Both the position numbers and the translations under genes were made by a program. A DNA stretch of 64,000 nt, from positions 1,044,501-1,108,500 of the forward strand of contig CAJHZI010000818.1 of NCBI GenBank assembly GCA_905160935.1. Reading direction: 5' to 3'. Source of the DNA: Enchytraeus crypticus (taxonomy: Eukaryota > Annelida > Clitellata > Enchytraeida > Enchytraeidae). Numbering within the stretch: the first letter of the stretch is position 1; each line of letters starts with the position of its first letter. Shown here one piece after another: positions 27,301 through 35,999 of this stretch. The notes below the pieces were generated by a model. That model ran no database searches. It was not told the origin of the DNA and saw only the letters and a program-made list of their open reading frames with translations.

Positions 27301-30300
27301 CGTGCTGACGTTTGATCATCTGATTGGTTGAATCTATTTAGCCTACAGGCTGCAAAGCGCAGCTCGTAGGTGGAAGATAATAATAATCATTAAAAAGTAA
27401 ACACGCATCATAGTGAAATGATCAACTATGTTGACATCTATCACTTTTAAATATCACATGTTTAAACCGTTAGGCAATTTAGCCCATTTTCCGTATAACC
27501 AGTCCTGTGAACGTCCGAGATTTTACTCTCAGATCAGCGCGACCGGGAATCAATACGCCAAGAGGTTTCAATTCACCGCAGGATTTTTCATTTAAAAGTT
27601 TATGACGTTAACCATTACGCTATTGAGATATTCAATATTATTACTGGAGGACATTGCGCATATGATGCAGTGCTGCCTAACTGGTGGAACAATTACTCGA
27701 CAAGATCTAATGGAATTTAATGTCTCGGCGAATGACTGCGTCAAAAGATGGCTTAAAGCTGTGTAGGGACACGATAAGAAGAAGATTGCTGTTCTCTGTT
27801 GTTTATCCACTTTGTAGTTAGTGACATATTAGTGCCGATCGCTTAATTGCCACTGACCTTTCTTCTGCCTTTCAGCACTAGTCACAGTCGCCTCTTACGA
27901 ACATTGCAGCTATCCTGGGGTTCAACTAACAATTTTCATGAAACTTTTCTGGGCTATATTAGCTCTGCTGCTCTTCTCTTATTACTGCAAATAAAGTTTT
28001 GTAATACTTAGCCTAACGCGGTTTTATAAGAACTGTCAGCACTTTTTCAATGTAATAAGGATGGTTTGTGATTGTCATCTTTGTAATGTAGTACATATTT
28101 AAATACATTGAAAGCTCACGATAGAGCTTCGAACTAGTGCTAGATATATTTAAAACTGTATTAATAAGAGTTCAATATGAATACATTAATATCGAGTCCC
28201 TGATGTCTTCTTTAGGTGTGTTGGTGTAATCGGTAGTCTAATCGTCGTTGTATGTACTTCATGTTTACAGATTTGCGAGACTACAGAAGCTGCAGATAAT
28301 ACAGGTTTCTCGCAGTTTATACATTCGTTTCCTTGCAGTGACGGGAGATGCTATGGGAATGAACATGTTATCAAAGGTAGGCTGATGGAGAATACGTAAT
28401 GTTAATAGTAAATATACCTTTCTCTCTCTCCAGTGTTCTGCCAAGTGGCAGGTCCAAGGTGCATATTCATATCAGTCTACTTTCATGCTCCCTAAAGAGC
28501 ACTCCGTAGATACTCTGACAATACTCTGACAAGTTAATCCCTTCAAAAAAGGCTATGCCTTATCGAAGGTGCATATTCATATCAGTCTACTTTCATGCTC
28601 CATAAAGAGCACTCCATAGATACTCTGACAATACTCTGACAAGTTAATCCCTTCAAAAAAGTCTATGCCTTATCCACACCGTATGTAAACTAGTGCTTGG
28701 GAAAAGTATAGCTTCTTTTGTGGTTTCCCGTTGCCCTCCTCAGTTGTGCTTTGTCGTCTCGTACTATACATGCGATTAACGGTTAGTGTATTCTTAAGTG
28801 TCTCTGACACAACACGGGGCACATATATGATATATTTAATACCTAGGAGTCCGTCTGTGAAAATATTTAACGTCTCTCTCTAAGCTGATCCATAAACCTG
28901 AAATGAAAATATAATAAATAAATTTCAAAAAGGAATGTGTATGAAAAGTATAAAAGCTGTCATATGACTGTCACACGACTGTGTTAATTATTTTTCTGGT
29001 GTCTTATGATATTTGATTGCCACCGACTGGCCAATAGCTGGTTCACTATCAATGAGAGTTTCCCATGAAAATCTTTACGGAGGACGCTGTAGCTTTACTT
29101 ACACAACTCCTATATTATGTGTCTATATGACCAATGCTTTCCATGAATAAGAATTTAACGGCGATTTCTTCCATAAAAGGCCCCATCGAAACGGATGAGT
29201 TATTTGGATATTTAGTTGTTTTTTTTGTTTACGCGTGCTGATCTAGACTGATCTACTAGACTGATCTAGTATGATGTTTTGACTGATCATAGACTGATCT
29301 ACTAGACTGATCTAGACTGATCTAGACTGATCCTGACTGATCTACTAGACTGATCTAGACTGATCCTGACTGATCTACTAGACTGATCTAGTCTGCTGTT
29401 TTGACTGATCCAGACTGATCTAGACTGATCTAGACTGACCTTGACTGATCTAGACTTACCTAGACTGATCCTGACTGATCTAGACTGTTCTAGACTGTTC
29501 TAGACTGTTCTAGACTTACCTAGACTGATCCTGAATGATCTAGACTGTTCTAGACTGATGTTTTGACTGATCTAGATTGATCTAGACTAATGTTTTTACT
29601 GATCTAGTCTGATCTAGACTTATCTAGACTGATCTAGACTGATGTTTTGACTGATCTAGACTGATGTTTTGACTGATCTAGACTGATGTTTTGACTGATC
29701 TAGACTGATGTTTTGACTGATCTAGACTGATGTTTTGACTGATCTAGACTGATGTTTTGACGGCGCAGGGTTCAGAGAAGGCGCTGACGATGCTGCAGGA
29801 GAAGTTCTTCCCGGACATGGAGATCATGAGTCTGAGTGGCAATGTCTGCACTGACAAGAAGCCCAGCGCTCTCAACTGGTTCGTCTTAGCAATCAATCAA
29901 TAAATACATTTATAAAGTTAACCGTGTCCGTGTTGCTGAAGATTAGACCAGACGTTGACCGCTCGTGTCGTAAAAGACGACAAAACCCTAAGATCTAAAC
30001 CAACGTAAGGAAGGACATTTAGATGGTGAACGCTTAGGCTCCAGAGACTGCTACAAACTTCTAAAACTCGCCTCCAGTTAAGCGGGTATTCAAGGAAGGA
30101 TGAAGATTACGCGACATTCTGTAAATGAACTAAATTAAATGTGCACGATCTTTGTAGGATTAAACTGTTACAGTGTGGTACAGTGTGATCTAAATGTGTC
30201 ATGTTCTGTGTAGGATTGAAGGCAGGGGAAAATCTGTTGTCGCTGAAGCAATTGTATCAAGCGATGTTATAAAGAATGTTCTAAAGACATCTGTGTCGGC

Positions 30301-33300
30301 ATTGGTTGATCTGAATGTAAGCAAGAATCTGATTGGTTCAGCGGCTGCAGGCAGTATCGGTGGATATAATGCTCAGGCTGCTAACATTGTGACTGCAATT
30401 TACATAGCTACTGGACAGGTATTAGATACTGCGACTATTTAATTATTTCAATCTCTTTGACAGGTGCTAAATACTGTGATTAATCAAATATTTTATTTAA
30501 ATCTGTACTGAGCTAAGTACTGTATCTGTACTGAACTAAATACTGCGACTAATCAATTATAATTATTTAAATCTCTACTGAGCTGATACTAAAAACTTCG
30601 ATAAAAACTGCGGCTAATTAATTATTTAGATCTCTACTGGATAGGTAGTATTACTGCTGTCAATAATTAATTAGTACTGCTACTAATTAATTATTGACAT
30701 CTCTACCGTACTGATATTAAATACTATTACTAATTATTATTTTTAATCTGTACTGAACTGATACTATATACTGCGACTAATAAACTATTTACATCTCTAC
30801 CGGACCAGGGCCGGATTTACCGTGAAGCACTAGTCAGCACGTGCTGAGGGCCCCCCGGTCAAAGGGGCCCTCCGAGATTTCTTTAAAAAAGTTACGCTTA
30901 AAATGTTTACCTGTATAACCCTGACACAATGAACTTAAATTAGAAAGATTTTGAAGCCATTCTTTACCAGAATCTTAAAAAACGTATTTTACAAAATTAC
31001 AATGCCAAACACATGGGTATCCACAATACATAAATTGGTTATCCACTGTAATTTGCATCTATTTGTGTATGGTAGATTTTTATATCTAGTAAAACATTTT
31101 AGGCGTTAGGGGGTTATGGTTAGGGTTAGGATAATATTTTTAAGGGGGCCCCATGCACAAGTGCTTCAGGCCCCCCCAAGGTCTAAATCTGGCACTGTAC
31201 GGGACACGTATTAAATACTACTTGGAAATTGTTTAGTTTATTCAATCAAATATTAACGTGTTGCTATATTGTGTTAAAATTATTAAAGCACTATATCGTT
31301 ACGTATATTATTATATACATGCATACACTGTAGTTTCCTTCAAATATGTTCAACCGCATATCTTTAATGAAACTGACAGGATATTTATTATTCTGATAGG
31401 ATCCCGCTCAGAACGTGTGCAGTTCTCACTGTATAACGCTGATGGAGCCTACAGGTCCAAACAACGAGGACCTGTACATCAGCTGTACCATGCCTTCCAT
31501 AGAGGTGGGAACAGTGGGAGGAGGGACCGTTCTACCCCCTCAGGCTGCCTGCCTCGAGGTGAGAATATACTGACGTTATATGAACGGTCATTAGGAGCGG
31601 TTAATATAACTCATACTATCGTAGTTAGTTGAAATCAACTAACTCATACTATCGTAGTTAGTTGATTAAAATATAACTCATACTATCGTAGTTAGTTGAT
31701 TAAAATATAACTCATACTATCGTAGTTAGTTGATTAAAATCAATGTCAATGCTTTCACGACATTGTTGACAATAAATTCTACGTGTATTCTTATGCATGG
31801 GCTGGCAATGTAGTGTCACTCGTCGTCTTCTCAGCTTTCTTTTCTTTCTTTCTTTCTATTCACTGTGTTTTCGCTGTATCTCTCAGATGCTGGGAGTGAG
31901 AGGCTCGCACAAGCAGAAGCCGGGCACTAACGCCTCTGATCTGGCGCGGGTTATCTGTGGGGCTGTGATGGCCGGTGAACTGTCCCTCATGTCTGCACTC
32001 GCTGCTGGACACCTTGTGCGCAGTCATCTGAAGCACAACAGGTAAAACTGACTGCATATTTGATTATCAATTAGTCATCGTTTGTTTTTCTGTCTGCTTA
32101 CTTGATTAATTATCAAATAGGCGTCGTTGGTTTTTGTTTTGCCTTGCTCTAGCGATTGGCAGATCCAAAGTATAAATTTCTATTTACAGAAATCTATACT
32201 TTTAATCTTGCTCAGCAAATGAGAACTATCAACAAATACTCCGTTATGATTCTTCAACTGTAGCCAATATGTAGTTGCAGTGTTTACTTAAATTACTGCT
32301 TCTCTATTGAAATGGAATAATAGCTAAAAATTTCTATATTTTCAATTTCAAATAATTTGTATGAAAGTATAGCTTATATTGCATAGAAGTAAAATTACTA
32401 GTAGCTGTTCATTTTCAAAATCTTGTTCTTGCTCCTTCTCGATCCGCAAAAAACCTCGGAATCTTATTTGACGAAAACCTTGACTATAATATCCCATATC
32501 TCTTCCGTTTGTCGAGCTTCTTTCTTTCAGATTCGTCAGATTAGGCAAATACGTCCATCCCTTACAAGAAATTCAGCTACTATCCTTGCAAATTCTGTAG
32601 TTCATTCAGCTTGATTGCTGTAATTCATTATTATATGGATTGCCTTCTTCTCTCAATCTTTTGCAGCACGTCCAAAATTCTCTCGCACGTGTTGCTTGCA
32701 AGTCCTCTCGACTTCAATCTCGCTCTCTTTATCTACTTCGCAGTCTTCACTGGCTCCCTGTTAATCAGCGCATAAAATATAAAATGACACTATTAATTAA
32801 CATTCAAAACGCTGCCATTTAGCAAGCCTTCTTACTTATCTGAAATTCTTCTTCCCTATTGTCGCTCACGTTCACTTGGTTCCACCGATGCCAATCTTCT
32901 CTCTGTTCCAAATATTCTCACATCATTGGGCAGACGTTCATTCTCTTATGCAGCACCCACAATCTGGAACTCTTTGCCTATTTATCTTCACTCTTATTCT
33001 TCTCTTTCAACTTTCTGTCGTAAGCTTACAACTTACCTTTTTCCACCGTTGATTTAATCAATCTACCCTGGTCATTTTTGATCACCGGACCGGCTTTCGT
33101 TTAGGACCTTACTTCTCCTCAGCATATTTCTTTTGCAGATTGGTTTGGGTGAATTGATATGTAGTGACGTGTGCTGTGGGGATATCCCTGACATCATCCT
33201 TGGATGAGGAAATGGACGTTAAATTATTATTACTATTATATTGATCGCATCAATATAGGGAAACTAATAATGTCATATTCTTTCTAGATGTAAGAAATGG

Positions 33301-34031
33301 TTTTAAATTTGTATTTGATATGGACGTTTTGCTTACTACTGGTTAACCATAAATCGATTGATTGAAGATGATATATTTTGATCGGTACTTACAGATCGAT
33401 ACAGAACATGGCCCCCGTCGATACCATAAAGCCACCTTCCACGGTTCCTCTACCCAGACGAGGTTCTGCCGCTGCCACCGTCTCTTCATCATCAGCTGAA
33501 TCCACGCCACGGGCTGGAACTCTCTGCCCCTCAGTAGCGACCAGAAGCAGTGTTGCTCAGTCTGCTAGTCAAGCAAGAAGTAGTGTTGGAGGGCCTTCCT
33601 CTAGTGCAGGTGCTTCCACACAAAGACCCAGTCCTTCATCTTCTGCTGCCACATCTGATCAGACTGCCTCGTCACCTGTGGGTCAAGTCCTGGCTGCTTA
33701 TTCTGATGGAGCTGTGGGTGCTGCTTCAGCTGCTGGTTCTGAGGGAGCTGTGGCTGCTGCTTCAGCTGCTGGTTCTGAGGGAGCTGTGGGTGCTACTTCA
33801 GCTGCTGGTTCTGAGGGAGCTGTAGCTGCAGCTTCAGCTGCTGGTTCTGAAGGAGCTGTGGCTGCTGATGGTGCTCATTGCATTCCTGCGGCTGTTGATG
33901 GGACTGTAGCCGTCGATGAGAACGCTGAAACAGACAGTAATTCCACTAGACAGAGATTATCTAGTTCATTGGCAAAGGATTCTGCGTGCGAGCCTGTTGA
34001 ACCGGGCACTTGTCTAAAACTTATATCCTAA
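14067..34031 (+). CDS. HMGCR: 3-hydroxy-3-methylglutaryl-CoA reductase, complete, 20 coding exons
   Basis: ER membrane enzyme that reduces HMG-CoA to mevalonate with two NADPH. Coding exons: 14067-14168, 15089-15271, 16417-16528, 17074-17161, 18318-18402, 18926-19138, 20126-20239, 21111-21295, 22647-22870, 23575-23837, 24629-24744, 25492-25570, 26074-26232, 27062-27219, 28271-28376, 29769-29878, 30214-30418, 31400-31558, 31887-32041, 33395-34031. They total 3453 nt and join in one frame (1150 residues). All donors are GT and all acceptors AG. Order: 40-residue extension; membrane domain starting at the usual MLSR (residue 41); variable linker; catalytic domain. Catalytic residues equivalent to human E559, K691, D767 and H866 are seen at about 626 (TTEGC), 759 (TDKKP), 835 (GQD) and 934 (VRSH). 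GDAMGMN and GTVGGGT motifs are present. The final exon adds a long novel tail; human HMGCR has 888 residues. The start choice rests on an in-frame TAA just upstream of 14067; a start at 15107 is the alternative. Confidence 0.96.
14169..15088 (+). other. HMGCR intron 1: long TGATTGAC array
   Basis: From about 14455 to 15085 it is a degenerate array of TTGATTGAC / CTGATTGA units, ending at the exon 2 acceptor (GATATGCAG). No coding signal. Confidence 0.8.
15299..15627. mobile_element. Tandem trio of small palindromic elements (MITE-like)
   Basis: Three roughly 90-bp modules lie in HMGCR intron 2, at about 15299-15386, 15431-15520 and a partial one ending at 15627. Each is nearly self-complementary and bounded by inverted GCCCACACACGATACG-type ends. 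The outer ends 15431-15455 and 15603-15627 are 25-bp inverted repeats with one mismatch. Linkers contain AACTGACGGGA. Module 1 holds a perfect 44-bp palindrome at 15315-15358. No transposase ORF. Confidence 0.7.
15710..16040. repeat. 54-bp tandem repeat within (ATCA)n array
   Basis: About 2.6 copies of a unit containing AATCAATCAGTCAAGCA and CTCGTGAATATTG, continuing into degenerate ATCAATCA. Confidence 0.8.
17171..17440. repeat. Long (CT)n array just after HMGCR exon 4
   Basis: A CTCTCT tract with TATCTC, CCTCA and GTCTTT variants starts 10 bases after the exon 4 donor. It is sense-strand polypyrimidine. Confidence 0.95.
17560..17700. repeat. (AAAT)n-like A-rich low complexity
   Basis: AAATAAATAAAATAAA-type tract in HMGCR intron 4. 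Confidence 0.8.
17775..18115 (+). mobile_element. Retroposon family D copy, full-looking, (GA)n tail
   Basis: Reads AGGATAGACAAGCCGTTAAC, CAAAGCAAAAACTGAAG, CCACCTCAGAAGCCAT, GGCTACATAAGG and GATTAACCTGTTGATC, then GACCTGCCACTCGGAAGACC and (AG)n. It is non-coding and one of the most complete copies in the window. Confidence 0.7.
19755..19965 (+). mobile_element. Retroposon family D copy, 5' truncated
   Basis: Starts within the body (GGCAACGGGAAACCACCTC) and ends with the CTGCCACTAGGCAG hairpin plus GAAGAAGAAG. In HMGCR intron 6. Confidence 0.7.
20650..20845 (-). mobile_element. Diverged SINE family B copy
   Basis: Order and words of family B (see 21316) on the minus strand, but with many substitutions, so it is an older copy. 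Confidence 0.45.
20895..20990 (+). mobile_element. Family E stub with (GATGAT)n tail
   Basis: ATCCCGACC.TAGTTAAACT, then GGATTCATGGGAAGATGATG. This is the 3' end of a dispersed family with GAT-rich tails. Confidence 0.5.
21316..21560 (+). mobile_element. tRNA-derived SINE, family B
   Basis: The head has an A-box-like stretch and a clean B-box (GGGTTCGAATCCCAG). The body has CTGATCTGAAAGTAAAAT, TTTAAACATGTGGTA and ATAGTTGATCATTTCACTAT, with a (TTA)n tail. It matches copies at 27380-27630 and 45541-45770. Confidence 0.7.
21640..21870 (+). mobile_element. LINE family C tail (L2/CR1-like)
   Basis: Ends in TCGGTTTTGATTTGGTTCC, TGTTGTCATGGACAACAGTA, then GCACTCTAATCGT and (TTG)n. The same tail follows decayed LINE protein remnants at 42480-42800. 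Confidence 0.55.
22925..23115 (+). mobile_element. Family E copy, (GATGAT)n tail
   Basis: GAGCGCCTAAGCTCCAGAAA, CGTATCCCTACCCTAGTT, then AAAGGAAGATGATG repeated. In HMGCR intron 9. Confidence 0.6.
23360..23535 (+). mobile_element. LINE 3' end with coding remnant, (GATGAT)n tail
   Basis: Translates as [15 protein letters not shown] followed by decayed sequence, the arginine-rich end typical of LINE reverse-transcriptase ORFs, then the family-E tail (ATTCGTATCCTGACCCT ... GATGATGATG). This links the family-E tail to a LINE. Confidence 0.6.
24140..24215 (+). mobile_element. LINE family B tail
   Basis: GAGTGGAGGCGTTGTATACC, then ATGGACCTGCCAGTGGGCAG and GTGCACTGAGA..(AGAG). This is the 3' end of the LINE at 40655-41775. 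Confidence 0.7.
24262..24365. repeat. (TA)n microsatellite
   Basis: TA array in HMGCR intron 10. Confidence 0.95.
24955..25195 (-). mobile_element. Family E copy with 5' module
   Basis: On minus it contains the 5' module (TTGCTGAAGAATAGACCAAC, then the TGTCATAAAAGGCGAC region) followed by GGTGAGCGCC and the 3' part. It looks nearly full length but diverged. In HMGCR intron 11. Confidence 0.55.
26450..26540 (+). mobile_element. Diverged LINE family A tail
   Basis: GACGTCCGTAACATTGCC, then GAGGAACCGGACGTTAAATC and (TGAT)n. Confidence 0.4.
26570..26645 (-). mobile_element. LINE family B tail
   Basis: On plus: (CT)n, CCTAGTGCGCTGCC, TATTGGCAGGTCC. This is the reverse of the family-B 3' end. 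Confidence 0.55.
26868..26950 (-). mobile_element. Family E tail stub
   Basis: On plus: (ATC)n, TTCCCTTAAATCCCAGTTTA, ATCAGGGTCGGGATACGAAT. Confidence 0.55.
27380..27632 (-). mobile_element. tRNA-derived SINE, family B
   Basis: Complete family-B order on minus, from the tail side (ATAGTGAAATGATCAACTAT) to the tRNA-like head (CCATTACGCTATTGAG on plus), so near full length. The B-box region is mutated (GGGAATCAATACG on plus). In HMGCR intron 14. Confidence 0.65.
28425..28790 (-). mobile_element. Retroposon family D copy with internal 130-bp tandem duplication
   Basis: The plus strand starts (CT)n CCAGTGTTCTGCCAAGTGGCAG and runs backwards through family D. The segment from GGTGCATATTCATATCAG to GGCTATGCCTTATC occurs twice in a row (about 28459-28565 and 28567-28675), nearly identical. 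In HMGCR intron 15. Confidence 0.7.
29236..29765. repeat. Minisatellite of CTAGACTGAT units up to HMGCR exon 16
   Basis: A mixture of 10/11-bp GACTGATCTA units and, at the right end, at least five perfect 22-bp units (GATGTTTTGACTGATCTAGA). The array ends 3 bases before the exon's GGCGCAG acceptor context. Confidence 0.95.
29925..30115 (+). mobile_element. Family E copy
   Basis: CGTGTTGCTGAAGATTAGACC, GTGTCGTAAAAGACGACAAA, GGTGAACGCTTAGGCTCC, ending near AAGGATGAAGAT. It has both the 5' module and the body. In HMGCR intron 16. Confidence 0.6.
30419..30800. repeat. Degenerate roughly 60-bp repeats seeded from an exon boundary
   Basis: Units of ACTGGACAGGTATTAGATACT, GCGACTATTTAATTATTT and AATCTCT recur about five times after HMGCR exon 17. 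The first unit includes the last exon bases and the donor itself. Confidence 0.7.
30806..31197. mobile_element. hAT-like MITE with 8-bp target duplication
   Basis: Ends are CAGGGCCGGATTTA and the inverse of TAAATCTGGCACTG. Subterminal inverted segments are GTGCTGAGGGCCCCCC and GGGGGCCCCATGCACAAGTG. Flanks are TACCGGAC (30798-30805) and TACGGGAC (31198-31205), an 8-bp duplication with one mismatch. No ORF. Size and termini fit non-autonomous hAT elements. Confidence 0.8.
31612..31742. repeat. 34-bp tandem repeat, 4 copies
   Basis: Unit ATAACTCATACTATCGTAGT plus TAGTTGATTAAAAT. In HMGCR intron 18. Confidence 0.9.
32430..33245 (+). mobile_element. LINE family A, 5'-truncated L2/CR1-like fragment
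   Basis: Frames in series read the end of a reverse-transcriptase [14 protein letters not shown]-like, [54 protein letters not shown], then [16 protein letters not shown]. This is the conserved C-terminal region of L2/CR1-type LINEs. Several stops and frame changes make it a dead copy. It ends with GACATCATCCTTGGATGAGG, AAATGGACGTTAAA and (TTA)n. In HMGCR intron 19. Confidence 0.8.
33395..34031 (+). other. HMGCR: HMGCR last exon: AMPK-type serine plus 210-residue novel tail
   Basis: After the junction arginine the exon reads [20 protein letters not shown], then long Ser/Ala/Thr-rich sequence, 12-residue repeats, an acidic stretch ([16 protein letters not shown]) and ends [10 protein letters not shown] before TAA 34029-34031. 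Mammalian HMGCR ends 17 residues from this serine. The tail is low-complexity and likely disordered. The acceptor TACTTACAG and phase fit exon 19. Confidence 0.8.
33700..33867 (+). repeat. Coding 36-bp minisatellite in HMGCR tail
   Basis: About 4.6 copies of a 12-codon unit S(D/E)GAV(G/A)A(A/T)SAAG. Copies differ by a few bases, including synonymous ones, and the frame is kept throughout. Confidence 0.9.
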
Positions 34032-35580
34032 TATTTAATGAAATTGATTCCAATTAATTAATAGTTAAGTATTAAAGAGAAATTACTTGAATGTTAGTCG
34101 GTTAAATGGCCAGTAAATTATCTGGATTCTGCATGATAACGTAGTATTGAAAGTACTATCAGATATTTATTTGTTATTATAACAAAAATGTTTATTACTT
34201 GCTTTGAACGAATTGTGAACAATAAGATGAACGAAAACAGAAATCCCCAAAAGATGTTTAACTACACAACAGATGGCAAAAGAACAGCGAGAAGACCTAA
34301 AAGAAGATGGAAAGACTGCCTAGAGGAAGACTTGAAGACTGCTGGTATCAGCATTTATGGGGGAACAGATAGAAGAAAAAGTAACATAGAGGAAATGGCG
34401 AAGAATGGAATCTTGTGAAGGAATATCATAGAGAAATCTTTGACTGGAACCACCCTTGTTTTAAAGTACCTGATATGGTATAAAATATCCTATATTGATA
34501 TTGGCTTATAAAACTAAAATATGCTATTTAAGGCTGAAATCTGTTTTTATTGGCTTGCAAAAACTAAAAAATCGAATATTTATACTGCATTCATTCGTTA
34601 CAAACAAACATAATAATAAACGTTTTGCGTCTAAATGCCAACAAGAAACGAGAATTGCTGATTTATGTCCATCAGGTCTTTTAAGTGCAAAATTAAACGT
34701 TAACAATGAATATAGTATATAATATGTGTTAAAATTTAAACAACTTTATATTTCAATAACTTGTTATTATAATGACTTGTTATTTAAAAAAGTTAAATTG
34801 ACAATTTAAAATTTATTATGCTGTTATCAGTTGCTCAATGCGCTATTTATTCTTAGATGTTCTCAATCAGAAATTTTCTTGGGGTGACTTACCACTCCCC
34901 CTAACTTACCTCCTTTCTCCTGCCCATTGCTACATGTCTGCTATGATTGTGTAATTAGCGAATGTTTATACTATAACATAAATATATAATAAAGTGAAAT
35001 TTGTATGAAATTTTGTATGTATAAGAAAGTATCAATAAATGTACTATATTGAGTTTGTACAGGTGTGTCTTGTAGTATACTTATTTTTTGGTTCAATTTT
35101 TCTTTCTGTTTCCTCCAATGTCTGTTGGAAGGTTTTTGTCTCCTGTCCTTTTTACAAAAATTATGTTCAGTTATTAACATAGTATAGAATTGTATTTTGT
35201 TGTAACACTGAGGCTATGCTATGCTGATGATTTTGTTATAAATTGACTTGAATTCAGTTATATTTTAGTTGTACAGTCCATCTTTCTAGATCATTTTATG
35301 CTGTCCACTGTGCTATTTGTTAAATTCTCTAGCGTATATATCTACATAATAAGCTTCAGATATTGCAACTGTATTTAATGAAATCAGATGTAGTAATAGT
35401 TGTTGGTCGTAACATTCAGTTTGTCTGTGTGCTAAGCTAATGTGTAACTTCATACTCATTATACATAATTGAAGATCCTAGAGTTTTGCTTTCAAGAGCA
35501 GTATTTGTATTCAATAGATGGTCAATCATTTTTGTCAGTTTATAAACTGATTAAGATAGAAAATATTTTGTTAACGAAGA
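34032..35580 (+). other. HMGCR 3' UTR / downstream region
   Basis: AT-rich with several AATAAA hexamers (for example near 34613 and 34987), none of which can be chosen by eye. A LINE-like ORF relic lies at 34188-34418. Confidence 0.4.
34188..34418 (+). pseudogene. LINE ORF C-terminal relic
   Basis: Reads NNKMNENRNPQKMFNYTTDG, KRTARRPKRRWKDCLEEDLK and GGTDRRKSNIEEMAKNGIL. The RRP(K)RRWKDCLEEDL motif is the common C-terminal signature of LINE endonuclease/reverse-transcriptase polyproteins. Everything upstream is missing. Confidence 0.55.
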
Positions 35581-35584
35581 AAGC

Positions 35585-35995
35585 ATATTAAAGCAGTGCT
35601 TTAATTCACTACTCTACTACTAGTCGTTGCTTTAACTTGCTTTAATGCACTGCTTTAACTTGATTTTAAAGCTCTGCTTTAACTTGATTTTAAAGCTCTG
35701 CTTTAACTTAGAGCACCTCTGTAACTTGCTTTAAGGCAGTGATCCAATCCAATACTTGCTTTAAATCAGTGCTTTAACGTACTTTAAAGCACTGCTTTAA
35801 CTTGCTTAACTTCCTTTAAAGTAGTGTTTTAACGTGCTTTAAAGCAGTGCTTTATCATACTTTAAAGACTACTTTAAAGCGCCGCTTTAAAGTAGTCTTT
35901 AAAGTAGTGCTTTAACTTACTTTAAAGTACTACTTTAAAGCACTACTTTAAAGCGCTGCTTTAAAGCCACTGCTTAAACTTGCATTAACTTTAAC
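35585..35995. repeat. Self-complementary CTTTAAAGC repeat cluster
   Basis: About 20 copies of ACTTGCTTTAAAGCAGTGC-type units in both orientations. Contains a perfect inverted repeat with 23-bp arms at 35859-35881 and 35883-35905 separated by one base. Confidence 0.9.
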
Positions 35996-35999
35996 TTGG

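Larger units (their letters stand above)
25492..33395 (+). other. HMGCR: HMGCR catalytic domain exons 12-19
   Basis: From [12 protein letters not shown] through [102 protein letters not shown] and GTVGGGT to AMVAG-like [15 protein letters not shown] and [10 protein letters not shown]. One local difference is [13 protein letters not shown], where human has GLGGGASSRVLADG. The AMPK-type serine follows at residue 940 (H929...H934...S940), with hydrophobic residues at -5 and +4 as in the mammalian site. Confidence 0.93.

Noticed and set aside
33550-33825. 91-codon Leu-rich ORF
   Set aside because: Out-of-frame shadow of the HMGCR tail repeats.
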